DNA of 64,000 bases from Microbacterium yannicii. GTDB taxonomy: Bacteria > Actinomycetota > Actinomycetes > Actinomycetales > Microbacteriaceae. The translations under genes and the position numbers were made by a program. Of this stretch, positions 25,253-31,862 are shown piece after piece. The first letter of the stretch is position 1, and every line of letters starts with the position of its first letter. The stretch spans positions 1-64,000 of the forward strand of contig NZ_JAMXMB010000039.1 in NCBI RefSeq assembly GCF_024055635.1, read 5' to 3'. Under the pieces are notes generated by a model. It did not search any database. It worked only from the letters and a program-made list of their open reading frames with translations, and was not told the origin of the DNA.

Positions 25253-25987
25253 TCAGAAGCGGTCGGGCGAGGGGGTGCCGTGGCCGTAGCGGATGACCAC
25301 GTCGGCGTGACGGTCGAACCGGTAGCCGACGCCCCGCACCGTGCGCACGATGTCTTCGTACCGGCCGAGCTTGGCCCGCAGCCGCCGCACGTGCACGTCG
25401 ATGGTGCGCTCACCGGGAGCGTCGTCGTCGGTCGTGCCCTGCCAGAGCGAGGTGACGAGCTCGGTGCGCTCGATCGTGCGGCCCTCGCGCAGGACGAGGT
25501 ACTGCAGCAGCTCGAACTCCTTGAATGTGAACGCCGCGGACTCGCCGTCGATGAGCACGCGCTTGCGCGAGATGTCGACGACCACGCCGCCGGCGGTCGA
25601 TTCCTCGTCCTCCGGCTCCTCCTGCTTGGTGCGGGCGACGGCCGACGGCTCGTGAAGTGCCAGGCGCACCACGTCGACGTCGCGGCCGCCGGCGCCGACA
25701 GGCGCGAGGGCGACTGTGGCATAGGTCTCGGCGGAGGGCGCGAGCTCGGCGATCGTGCGGCGCAGGGCGTCGACGAGCACACCGAGGTTCACGCCGGCGG
25801 CGGCGGCCTTGGCCTCGTCGAGCCCGACGTACAGGGCGAAGCCGCGCGGTGCGGTCCCTGCGGGAAGCGCGCGGGAGGCGGGCTCCGCGGCCGGCGGCGC
25901 CGGCGCCTCGGCAGCGGCCGGGTGATTCACGGCGCGGAGGTGGCGCACGGGGGTGGTGGGACGGTCGAGGAGAGCGGTGGTCGACAT
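25253..25987 (-). CDS. Orphan winged-helix (OmpR/PhoB-type) transcriptional regulator
   Basis: The protein is about 244 residues. The C-terminal ~100 residues form an OmpR/PhoB winged helix, with FTFKEFELLQYLVLREG, then RTIDVHVRRLRAKLG and RGVGYRF. There is no receiver domain with the usual Asp/Lys; the N-terminal half has a low-complexity Ala/Pro part (residues about 20-50) and an uncharacterised region of about 90 residues. It is therefore not a normal two-component regulator. It is transcribed from a promoter about 330 bases upstream (26327-26356), with a leader whose last part folds over the ribosome-binding site AAGGAAC. Confidence 0.85.
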   Translation of the reverse strand: MSTTALLDRPTTPVRHLRAVNHPAAAEAPAPPAAEPASRALPAGTAPRGFALYVGLDEAKAAAAGVNLGVLVDALRRTIAELAPSAETYATVALAPVGAGGRDVDVVRLALHEPSAVARTKQEEPEDEESTAGGVVVDISRKRVLIDGESAAFTFKEFELLQYLVLREGRTIERTELVTSLWQGTTDDDAPGERTIDVHVRRLRAKLGRYEDIVRTVRGVGYRFDRHADVVIRYGHGTPSPDRF

Positions 25988-25993
25988 GATGAT

Positions 25994-26031
25994 GTTCCTT
26001 GCGGGAGGAACCCGGAGAGCGGAGCCGGGTT
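25994..26031 (-). promoter_or_regulatory. Competing hairpins at the winged-helix regulator's ribosome-binding site
   Basis: On the minus strand GTTCCT (26006-26011) pairs perfectly with AGGAAC (25994-25999) around a six-base loop, hiding the ribosome-binding site that lies six bases before the ATG. A second perfect 7-bp hairpin, AACCCGG (26025-26031) with CCGGGTT (26009-26015), uses three of the same bases (26009-26011). The two stems cannot both form fully, as in a regulatory leader. Confidence 0.55.
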
Positions 26032-26326
26032 GGATGTGCTGCGGCCCGGATCGTCGGAGGCGATGAGGCCGTCGGCCGATGAGGGCCGGTGCCCGACGTT
26101 GGGCGATGTGCGAAGCGGATCCGGGTGCGCGTGATCGACGCACGAAACCGGTGCTTCGGGGGACTCCGTGCGATCCGTTTTCAGAAGCGGAGCAGGAGTC
26201 CGACGGGGGTCACCGTGCTAGTGGCACATTCGACAACACATGGCAACGCGACCGGCCATCATCATGCCGGCAGTCCTGTTCGCCTCCCGGGCGGACAGAT
26301 ACAGCGCGTTGTCAGTCATGTGGCCG

Positions 26327-26356
26327 ATTATGACGGACTTTGTCGGAAAACGTCAA
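26327..26356 (-). promoter_or_regulatory. Sigma-70-type promoter with long leader
   Basis: On the minus strand TTGACG (26351-26356) and CATAAT (26327-26332) are 18 bases apart. This is the best classical promoter in the 470-base gap between 25987 and 26460, and it points to the winged-helix gene, giving a leader of about 330 bases. The rest of that gap contains no convincing gene or tRNA. Confidence 0.6.
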
Positions 26357-26459
26357 ATCGCACGGATGCCGCGGCCCGATCGTTTCGGAATGTGACAGAT
26401 TGCTCAGTCCGCGGCGCGGTGGGGCACCCATGCACGGATCGGGCGCTTGACTATGCCGT

Positions 26460-26876
26460 GTGACACCGCAGCAGGGCCGTCTCCGACGCTGGTGGCTCGC
26501 CGTCATCCAGCGTCGTCTCAACCCGCTCACGCTCGATCTGGCGAGGGCCGGACGCGGCCCGTTCTCGCTGATCCGTCACGTGGGGCGCAAGAGCGGCAGG
26601 ACGTTCGAGACCCCGGTCATCCTGGCCGATGCGGAGGACGGGCTCGTCGCGGAGCTCACCTACGGACCCGGCGTGAACTGGTACCGCAACATCGTCGCGG
26701 GCGGCGGCCAGGTGCTGCACCGCCGGCACTGGTACCGCATCGTCGGCGTCGAGCCCTACCCGGCAGATCGGGGCCGGCGGGCGTTCGGCCCCGCCCCGCG
26801 GATCGTGCTCACCATTCTGCGGCGGCACGAGTTCCGTCTGCTGCGGGTCGAGCAGGCCGACCCGCCCTCCGGCTGA
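26460..26876 (+). CDS. Deazaflavin-type nitroreductase family protein
   Basis: The protein has 138 residues. The pattern RHVGRKSGRTFETPVI, a following GPGVNWYRNIVAGGG and the RHxW-type ending match the actinobacterial deazaflavin-dependent nitroreductase (Ddn) family, which use F420. The start is GTG at 26460; no good ribosome-binding site is visible. It is a single gene downstream of a long gap. A biological substrate is not known. The family ties this organism to F420, in agreement with the LLM oxidoreductase at 50568. Confidence 0.82.
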   Translation: MTPQQGRLRRWWLAVIQRRLNPLTLDLARAGRGPFSLIRHVGRKSGRTFETPVILADAEDGLVAELTYGPGVNWYRNIVAGGGQVLHRRHWYRIVGVEPYPADRGRRAFGPAPRIVLTILRRHEFRLLRVEQADPPSG

Positions 26877-26949
26877 GGGCGGCCGGGGTGTCTCCTGAGC
26901 GATTGCCGCGACATCGAGTGCCGCGGATCCGGCGGGGGGAGGGCGGGCG

Positions 26950-26961
26950 TAGCCTGTGCGC
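26950..26961 (+). promoter_or_regulatory. -10 box of the GNAT gene (leaderless)
   Basis: TAGCCT at 26950-26955 is six bases from the GTG at 26962 and decides between two in-frame GTG codons. Confidence 0.6.
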
Positions 26962-27255
26962 GTGACCGAGTTGCGCTTCACCAAAGAGACGGATGCTTCG
27001 CGGTACACGCTGCACCGGGGCGACGACCTCGTGAGCGTGCTCGACTACCGCGACGACGGCCGCACGGTGGCCATGACCCGCGCGTACACCGTGCCCACCT
27101 TCCGAGGACACGGCTACGCCGGCGAACTGGTCGAGCGGGCGATCGAGGAGCTCGAGCAGACAGGGGACCGGAAAGTCGTCCCGGTGTGCTGGTACGTCGC
27201 GGACTGGTTCGAGGAGAACCCCTCTCACCGCGGCATCCTCAGCCCTCGTCCCTGA
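26962..27255 (+). CDS. Small GNAT-type acetyltransferase (YidJ-like)
   Basis: The protein has about 97 residues. The segment VPTFRGHGYAGELVERAIEE is the acetyl-CoA-binding motif, with RGHGYA matching the Gly-rich Q/RxxGxG/A loop, as in the short PF14542-type acetyltransferases. The segment VPVCWYVADWFEENP toward the end also fits. TAGCCT lies exactly six bases before the GTG at 26962, so I take that start rather than the GTG at 26956. It is a short autonomous enzyme; the substrate is unknown. A small hairpin follows. Confidence 0.8.
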   Translation: MTELRFTKETDASRYTLHRGDDLVSVLDYRDDGRTVAMTRAYTVPTFRGHGYAGELVERAIEELEQTGDRKVVPVCWYVADWFEENPSHRGILSPRP

Positions 27256-27258
27256 CGC

Positions 27259-27274
27259 GCAGAGGACCCTCTGC
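27259..27274 (+). terminator. Small hairpin after the GNAT gene
   Basis: GCAGAG (27259-27264) pairs with CTCTGC (27269-27274) over a four-base loop just after the stop codon. It is short and lacks a T-run, so this is a weak call. Confidence 0.4.
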
Positions 27275-27291
27275 CGTAGGGGGACGCTTGT

Positions 27292-27328
27292 CAACCCCAT
27301 GCCGCAGGGCACTGCGCCCGGCGATGCT
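27292..27328 (+). promoter_or_regulatory. CAACCCC...GATGCT promoter-like region
   Basis: CAACCCC (27292-27298) and GATGCT (27323-27328) are 24 bases apart, upstream of the hydrophilic-protein gene at 27352. The layout matches sites at 16777 and 47181. Confidence 0.45.
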
Positions 27329-27351
27329 GGGGAGTGACGAGAGGAGTCGCG

Positions 27352-27591
27352 ATGGATCGCGATCGATCGAACGACCAGGAGCTTCCCGAGGGCGTGATCA
27401 ATGCCGCCCCGGCGGGTGGCTGGGAGGGCGTCGGAGATCAGGAGTCTGACGAGCGCAGCGCCGCACAGACGGATTCCGAGCTCTTGACGGATGCCGCGTT
27501 GCAGCCGGATGACCCGGTGGAGGGCGAGGTCGCCCGGCAGGGCGCCGACCCCGATCTGGTGGCCGATGGCGGACGAGGAGAGGAACCCTGA
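27352..27591 (+). CDS. Small hydrophilic protein of unknown function
   Basis: The protein has 79 residues, rich in Asp, Glu, Gln and Ala, with no hydrophobic segment and probably disordered. GAGAGGAG lies six bases before the ATG at 27352, so I take that start over the one at 27334. It ends one base before the next gene's ATG, so the two are an operon. No family is recognised. Its upstream CAACCCC region suggests co-regulation with the acidic protein at 16838. Confidence 0.72.
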   Translation: MDRDRSNDQELPEGVINAAPAGGWEGVGDQESDERSAAQTDSELLTDAALQPDDPVEGEVARQGADPDLVADGGRGEEP

Positions 27592-27592
27592 G

Positions 27593-28288
27593 ATGAGCAC
27601 GACGGGCAACGAGTACGAGCAGCCGGGAGTGAACTACCCGGACCGCGAAGACGCCGGAGGCGCGACGCAGACGCCGGGAGGCGACGACGCTGCGCGCGAC
27701 GCGCAGGCCGGTGCCGCCCCGGCCATGGGCGAGCCGAGTCCGGACGCCCAACCCGCAGGCGCATGGACCGAGTCGTCCGGGCAGGAGACCGCCGGGCAGT
27801 CGCCGACCACAGCCGGCACGGAGCCGGCTGCGGATGCGCCCGACGGTGAGCCGGTGGCGGGCCAGGCTGGAGGAGCAGCGTCCACCGGGCCATCGGAAGG
27901 AGCGCTGAGCGGCGAGCCCAGCCATGAGGCCGTCGGGATCGGCGTCGTCGACGGGGCCGATCACCACGGGCACGACGAGGGTCGTGACACGCTCACCGCC
28001 AGCCAGGCGCAGCGGTCGACCAGCGGGTTGGGAAGCGAGCAGGAGCAGCGACTTCCCGCCATGTCGCAGAACAACGCATCCGATGTCGACAAGGTCGCGG
28101 GCATCGTCGCGCAGACGCGCTCCGACGTCGGGACGGAACCGCTGGAGCGGATCGCCGAGGTCCTTCGCCAGCGTCTGAGCCAGTCGGGCGTGGATCTTCC
28201 CGACCACGACATCGAAGAGCTTGCGCGCCAGGTGTACACCGGGGACGCCGACAGTCCGGCGGAGCCGGGCCGCGACACGTCGGGCTGA
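27593..28288 (+). CDS. Large disordered hydrophilic protein, function unknown
   Basis: The protein has 231 residues. The first ~160 residues are Gly/Ala/Pro/Glu/Thr-rich with no regular hydrophobic pattern. The last ~75 residues, starting near SQNNASDVDKVAGIVAQT, look like a small helical domain and are the only part with an ordered pattern. It is tightly coupled to the preceding small protein (one-base gap, GAGAGGAA ahead of the ATG at 27593). No transmembrane segment or signal peptide is seen, so it should be cytoplasmic. Its composition resembles stress-protective hydrophilic proteins; this is inference only. Confidence 0.72.
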   Translation: MSTTGNEYEQPGVNYPDREDAGGATQTPGGDDAARDAQAGAAPAMGEPSPDAQPAGAWTESSGQETAGQSPTTAGTEPAADAPDGEPVAGQAGGAASTGPSEGALSGEPSHEAVGIGVVDGADHHGHDEGRDTLTASQAQRSTSGLGSEQEQRLPAMSQNNASDVDKVAGIVAQTRSDVGTEPLERIAEVLRQRLSQSGVDLPDHDIEELARQVYTGDADSPAEPGRDTSG

Positions 28289-28325
28289 GACCGCGCCGTC
28301 GACTCATCCTGCGCGCGCCCGGCCC

Positions 28326-28337
28326 TAGGCTGGGCGC
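28326..28337 (+). promoter_or_regulatory. -10 box of the DUF1622 gene (leaderless)
   Basis: TAGGCT at 28326-28331 is six bases from the GTG at 28338. Confidence 0.6.
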
Positions 28338-28790
28338 GTGCAGATGGAGGCGTTGTTCACCGCCGTCGCCGTCGGGTTCGAGGCGGTCGGCGCCGCCGCG
28401 ATGATCGTGGGGTTCGCGGTCGCGCTGGTGCTCGGCGCCCGCTCGCTCGCCCGTCACGAGGGCGGACAGGCTGCCTTCACGGTGCTGCGCACCACACTCG
28501 GTGCGGCCATCCTGCTGGGGCTGGAGGTACTGGTGGCTGCGGACCTGATCCGCACCATCACCTCGAAGCCCTCGCTCGAGGATGCGGCGATCCTGGGACT
28601 GATCGTGCTGATCCGGACGATCCTGTCGATCTCGATCCAGATCGAGATCGAAGGCACCCTTCCATGGCGCCGCGCTCTGCTGCGCAGCGGCGGTCAGATG
28701 ATCGGCGATGCGGTCGCGCGCGACCGGACGGCCGGGCAGCAGGCGTCAGCCGCGCGCGGATCCACGACACCGGACCCGCGCGGCGGCTGA
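28338..28790 (+). CDS. DUF1622 membrane protein
   Basis: The protein has 150 residues. Three hydrophobic segments (about residues 10-35, 48-70 and 84-105) are separated by short loops, and the sequence LGLEVLVAADLIRTI matches the DUF1622 family of bacterial membrane proteins. Function is unknown; the family occurs with stress genes. The start is the GTG at 28338 with a leaderless promoter. Its C-terminal tail is basic and Gly/Ser-rich. It faces the small minus-strand gene at 28795 with only four bases between the stop codons. Confidence 0.85.
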   Translation: MQMEALFTAVAVGFEAVGAAAMIVGFAVALVLGARSLARHEGGQAAFTVLRTTLGAAILLGLEVLVAADLIRTITSKPSLEDAAILGLIVLIRTILSISIQIEIEGTLPWRRALLRSGGQMIGDAVARDRTAGQQASAARGSTTPDPRGG

Positions 28791-28794
28791 CGGT

Positions 28795-29013
28795 CTAGGC
28801 GACCGCGCACGCGGTCGTGCACTCTTCCGCGGCGCGCAGTCCGATCGGCCGGGGCCACGCGACCCGCGCCGGGCGCACGGCGACCTGGACCTCCGGCGTC
28901 GGGAGCGCGGCGGTGATCCTCCGCTCGCGGATGGCTGCGCGAAGTGCGTGCTCGCGCTCTCGCGTCCAGGTGTCGTGGCGGTACTGCTGTTCGGCGGCGT
29001 ATACAGCGAACAT
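28795..29013 (-). CDS. Small basic protein of unknown function
   Basis: The protein has 72 residues. It begins MFAVYAAEQQYRHDTW and continues with a basic helix (REREHALRAAIRERR). The C-terminus has two Cys. GGAGGAATC is directly before the ATG at 29013, an excellent ribosome-binding site, which supports it as real despite the small size. I do not recognise the family. It is the only gene between the DUF1622 gene and the hydrolase. Confidence 0.65.
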   Translation of the reverse strand: MFAVYAAEQQYRHDTWTREREHALRAAIRERRITAALPTPEVQVAVRPARVAWPRPIGLRAAEECTTACAVA

Positions 29014-29144
29014 GATTCCTCCGTTGGTTCCGACAGTGTGAACCTACGCGGGGGTTCCGACATTGCCCGGGGGCGGACGGATGGCAGGAATCCGCCGCAG
29101 CACGGCCGTCCGGCGCGATGCGGCGGCCGGAGGTGCGCCGGGGA

Positions 29145-29888
29145 TCAGGCCTCGCCGGCGAACGTGCGGATGAGACGGGCGGCGCGCGCGGCATCCCGGA
29201 TCATCGTCTCGTGACCGTGGTCGGGCACCTCCGCCAGGCGCCCATCGGGAAGGTTCTCGGCGACGCGCGCGCACCAGTCCTGGGGAGCGACGAGATCGTC
29301 CTCCCCGCGCAGCACCAGTGCCGGCACGTGCGCGCGAGCGAGGACGTCCTCGGGACGGTGAGCGAGCATGGCGCGGAACTTCGCACGGATCCGCGGGCCC
29401 GCGTGCACGTACTCGCGCGCGCCGAGCACGATCACGCGGGGACTCTCGACGGCGATGTCGCGCAGCAGCCGCCACAGCTGTTTCGGAGCCGTGCGGGCCG
29501 ACGGATCCACGGTCGGGCCGACGAGGACGATCCGGTCGACGACCTCGGGATGCCGCACCGCCACCTCGAGCGCGATCTGCGCGCCCATCGAATGGCCCAC
29601 CACGACGGTGGGAACGCCGACCCGCGCGCGGAGATACGCGGCCACGAGATCGGCCATGCGCTCGATCGTGAGCACCCGGGCGGGCTCGGGGGCGTCGCCG
29701 TAGCCGGGAAGGTCCAGCGCGATGACCTCGCCGTCGCCAGGGTGTGGTGCGAGCTGACGCGCGAGGTCGGCGAAGACGGTGCGGCCCATGCCTATGCCGT
29801 GGACGAGCACGTAGACGCGGTCGCCCTGCCCCCGGCGCTCGGCGATCATCGTCGCGCCGGCATGCGCGAACTCCTCGATCCTCGGCAT
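29145..29888 (-). CDS. Alpha/beta-hydrolase
   Basis: The protein has 247 residues. GHSMGAQ holds the nucleophile Ser; HGIGMGRTVF holds the oxyanion turn; the catalytic His is probably in PDHGHETM near the end. It is a cytoplasmic esterase-like enzyme of unknown substrate. It starts three bases after the end of the previous gene (stop at 29892), so the two form an operon. The ribosome-binding site is poor, suggesting translational coupling. Confidence 0.88.
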   Translation of the reverse strand: MPRIEEFAHAGATMIAERRGQGDRVYVLVHGIGMGRTVFADLARQLAPHPGDGEVIALDLPGYGDAPEPARVLTIERMADLVAAYLRARVGVPTVVVGHSMGAQIALEVAVRHPEVVDRIVLVGPTVDPSARTAPKQLWRLLRDIAVESPRVIVLGAREYVHAGPRIRAKFRAMLAHRPEDVLARAHVPALVLRGEDDLVAPQDWCARVAENLPDGRLAEVPDHGHETMIRDAARAARLIRTFAGEA

Positions 29889-29891
29889 CCG

Positions 29892-30452
29892 TCAGGCGGC
29901 GCCCGGCTGATCGCGCAGACCGACTCGATCCGGGATGTCGAAGTGCACGCGAGGCAGCCATGCCGACGGCTCCGGCCACGGCCGCGACGCCGGCAGGCTC
30001 CGCAGTCGCGCCCGCAGCGCCGCTCCGGACGCCTCCACAGGAAGCACGCGCGAGGGCGCATGGTGAGCCAGCGCGCCCAGCCACCAGTGCCGCCAGGTGC
30101 CCTCGATCGCCTCCGGCCCCGCCACGACGTAGTAGTCAGGCATGACCGCCTCGCCGGTATCGAACAGGGACAGCAGTGCGTCGACCTCGGTCTCGAGCGA
30201 GCCGAGGGTGCAGCGCTCCTCGTACAGCTCCACCCACGCCGCCGCGACGTGCTCGAGCGGATCGGCGTCGTGCACCACATAGGGCGTCGACACCGTGGCC
30301 ACGAGGTGCGCGGCGACGGCCGGGTCGGTCTCGCGCAGCGACAGCGCGACGAGGGCGGGAACGTCGGCGAGGCCGGTGAGCAGCTCGTCGCTGCCGGCCC
30401 CCACGAGTGCGACCACGGTCGATCGCGGGGCGGTGTCTGCGTTGTGCGCCAT
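29892..30452 (-). CDS. Protein of unknown function, operon partner of the hydrolase
   Basis: The protein is 186 residues. It is soluble, without Cys-rich or nucleotide-binding motifs that I recognise; there is an acidic central part around LFDTGEAVMPDYYVV and a Trp-rich GTWRHWWLGALAHH segment. TATCGT (minus strand) lies five bases before the ATG at 30452. It is immediately followed by the alpha/beta-hydrolase gene, so they are probably co-expressed. No function is offered. Confidence 0.72.
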   Translation of the reverse strand: MAHNADTAPRSTVVALVGAGSDELLTGLADVPALVALSLRETDPAVAAHLVATVSTPYVVHDADPLEHVAAAWVELYEERCTLGSLETEVDALLSLFDTGEAVMPDYYVVAGPEAIEGTWRHWWLGALAHHAPSRVLPVEASGAALRARLRSLPASRPWPEPSAWLPRVHFDIPDRVGLRDQPGAA

Positions 30453-30629
30453 GTTCCACGATACGTCCGTCGATGCCGCGGGAGGTCGGCGCCCCGCCGA
30501 GCGGCCGCCAGGACCGCGGCGCCGAAAGCATCCGGCTGAGGCACCGCACCTGGGGACGTGCGCCGCCCGCGTGAGACGGTGGTTCGGCATCGTGCGGCCT
30601 GTCTCGGCGCGGATGTCGGGGGCCGAACG

Positions 30630-30641
30630 TAGCGTGTGAAC
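30630..30641 (+). promoter_or_regulatory. -10 box of sbcD (leaderless)
   Basis: TAGCGT at 30630-30635 is six bases from the ATG at 30642. It argues against an earlier in-frame GTG at 30636. Confidence 0.6.
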
Positions 30642-31862
30642 ATGCGGATCCTGCACACCTCGGACTGGCACATCGGGCGGTCGTTCCACGGCCACGCCAC
30701 GCTCGATGCGCTGCGCGGAGTGCTCGAGACGCTCGTCGATCAGGTGCGCACGCACGGCGTCGACCTGGTGATCGTCGCCGGCGACGTGTTCGACTCGGCG
30801 ACGCCCGCTGCGGGGGCCTACTCGCTCCTGTCGGATACGCTGCGGGGCCTCGTCGACGCGGGGGCGACAGTGGTGGTGACCAGCGGCAACCACGACTCCG
30901 CCGCACGGCTCGGCTTCCAGTCCGCCCTCCTGCGCGACGGCGTGCATGTCATCACCGATCCCGCCACGATCGGCACGCCGGTCACGGTCGTCGACGAGCA
31001 CGGACCGGTGCACGTCTACGGCATCCCGTACCTCGAGCCGGTGCTGCTGCGCAGCAGCTGGCCCGGCGTGCGCAGCCAGGGCGACGTGCTGGCGCACGCG
31101 ATGGATCTGGTGCGCGCGGACGCCGCCGCCCGCGGCGGCCGGTCGATCGCGGTGGCGCACTGCTTCGCGGCGGGGGTCGAGCCGACGCCGCACCTCGAAC
31201 GCGACATCCAGCAGGGCGGGCTCGACATCGTGCCGCTGTCGACCTTCGACGGCGTCGACTACATGGCGCTCGGTCATATCCACGGCCGCCAGCAGCTGTC
31301 GCCCCGGGTCCGGTACGCCGGCGCGCCGCTGCACTACAGCTTCGACGAGGGGCACAAGCCGCGAGGGTCCTGGCTCATCGAACTCGGCGCCGACGGGCTC
31401 GTGACGGCGGACGCGCCCGGCGTGGACGAGGGTGCCGGCGCGGGGCAGAGCGCTGCGGGGGTCACCGGTGAGACGACGGCGCAGTGGCTGCCGCTGCCGG
31501 TGCCGCGCCGCCTCGTGACGCTCACGGCGACGCTCGACGACCTCCTGGCCGACGAGCGCTTCGCCGGCCACACGGGCGACTGGGTGCGCGCCGAATACAC
31601 CGACCCGCTGCCGCAGCGCGATCCGATGCGCCGGCTGCTCGCGCGGTTTCCGCACTGCGCCGAGGTGCGCCACGCGCCGGTGGCCGCCCGCGCCGACGAC
31701 GCGCGCACGTACGCGCAGCGCGTGCGGACCGCCCGCAACGAGGCCGAGCTCGTCGACGCGTTCCTGTCGCACGTCCGGGACGGCGAGGGGGCCTCGGTGC
31801 GCGAGGCCGAGCTGGTCGGCGAACTGCTGGACGAGCGCACGCGCGTGGAGGCGACGGCGTGA
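30642..31862 (+). CDS. sbcD: Exonuclease SbcCD subunit D
   Basis: The protein is about 406 residues. The metallophosphoesterase motifs are in order: DWHIGRSF, GDVFDSATP, SGNHDS and GHIHGR, giving a two-metal nuclease site. SbcD forms a complex with SbcC that opens hairpins and processes DNA ends in replication and repair. The start codon ATG at 30642 is chosen from the upstream box; the protein then begins MRILHTSDWHIG as in the family. It overlaps sbcC by four bases (GTGA), so the two subunits are translationally coupled. Confidence 0.95.
   Translation: MRILHTSDWHIGRSFHGHATLDALRGVLETLVDQVRTHGVDLVIVAGDVFDSATPAAGAYSLLSDTLRGLVDAGATVVVTSGNHDSAARLGFQSALLRDGVHVITDPATIGTPVTVVDEHGPVHVYGIPYLEPVLLRSSWPGVRSQGDVLAHAMDLVRADAAARGGRSIAVAHCFAAGVEPTPHLERDIQQGGLDIVPLSTFDGVDYMALGHIHGRQQLSPRVRYAGAPLHYSFDEGHKPRGSWLIELGADGLVTADAPGVDEGAGAGQSAAGVTGETTAQWLPLPVPRRLVTLTATLDDLLADERFAGHTGDWVRAEYTDPLPQRDPMRRLLARFPHCAEVRHAPVAARADDARTYAQRVRTARNEAELVDAFLSHVRDGEGASVREAELVGELLDERTRVEATA

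Noticed and set aside
26000..26320. A tRNA or other known small RNA in the leader of the winged-helix gene
   Set aside because: No TψC-like loop, acceptor stem or conserved tRNA words were found. The hairpins are better read as part of the gene's leader.
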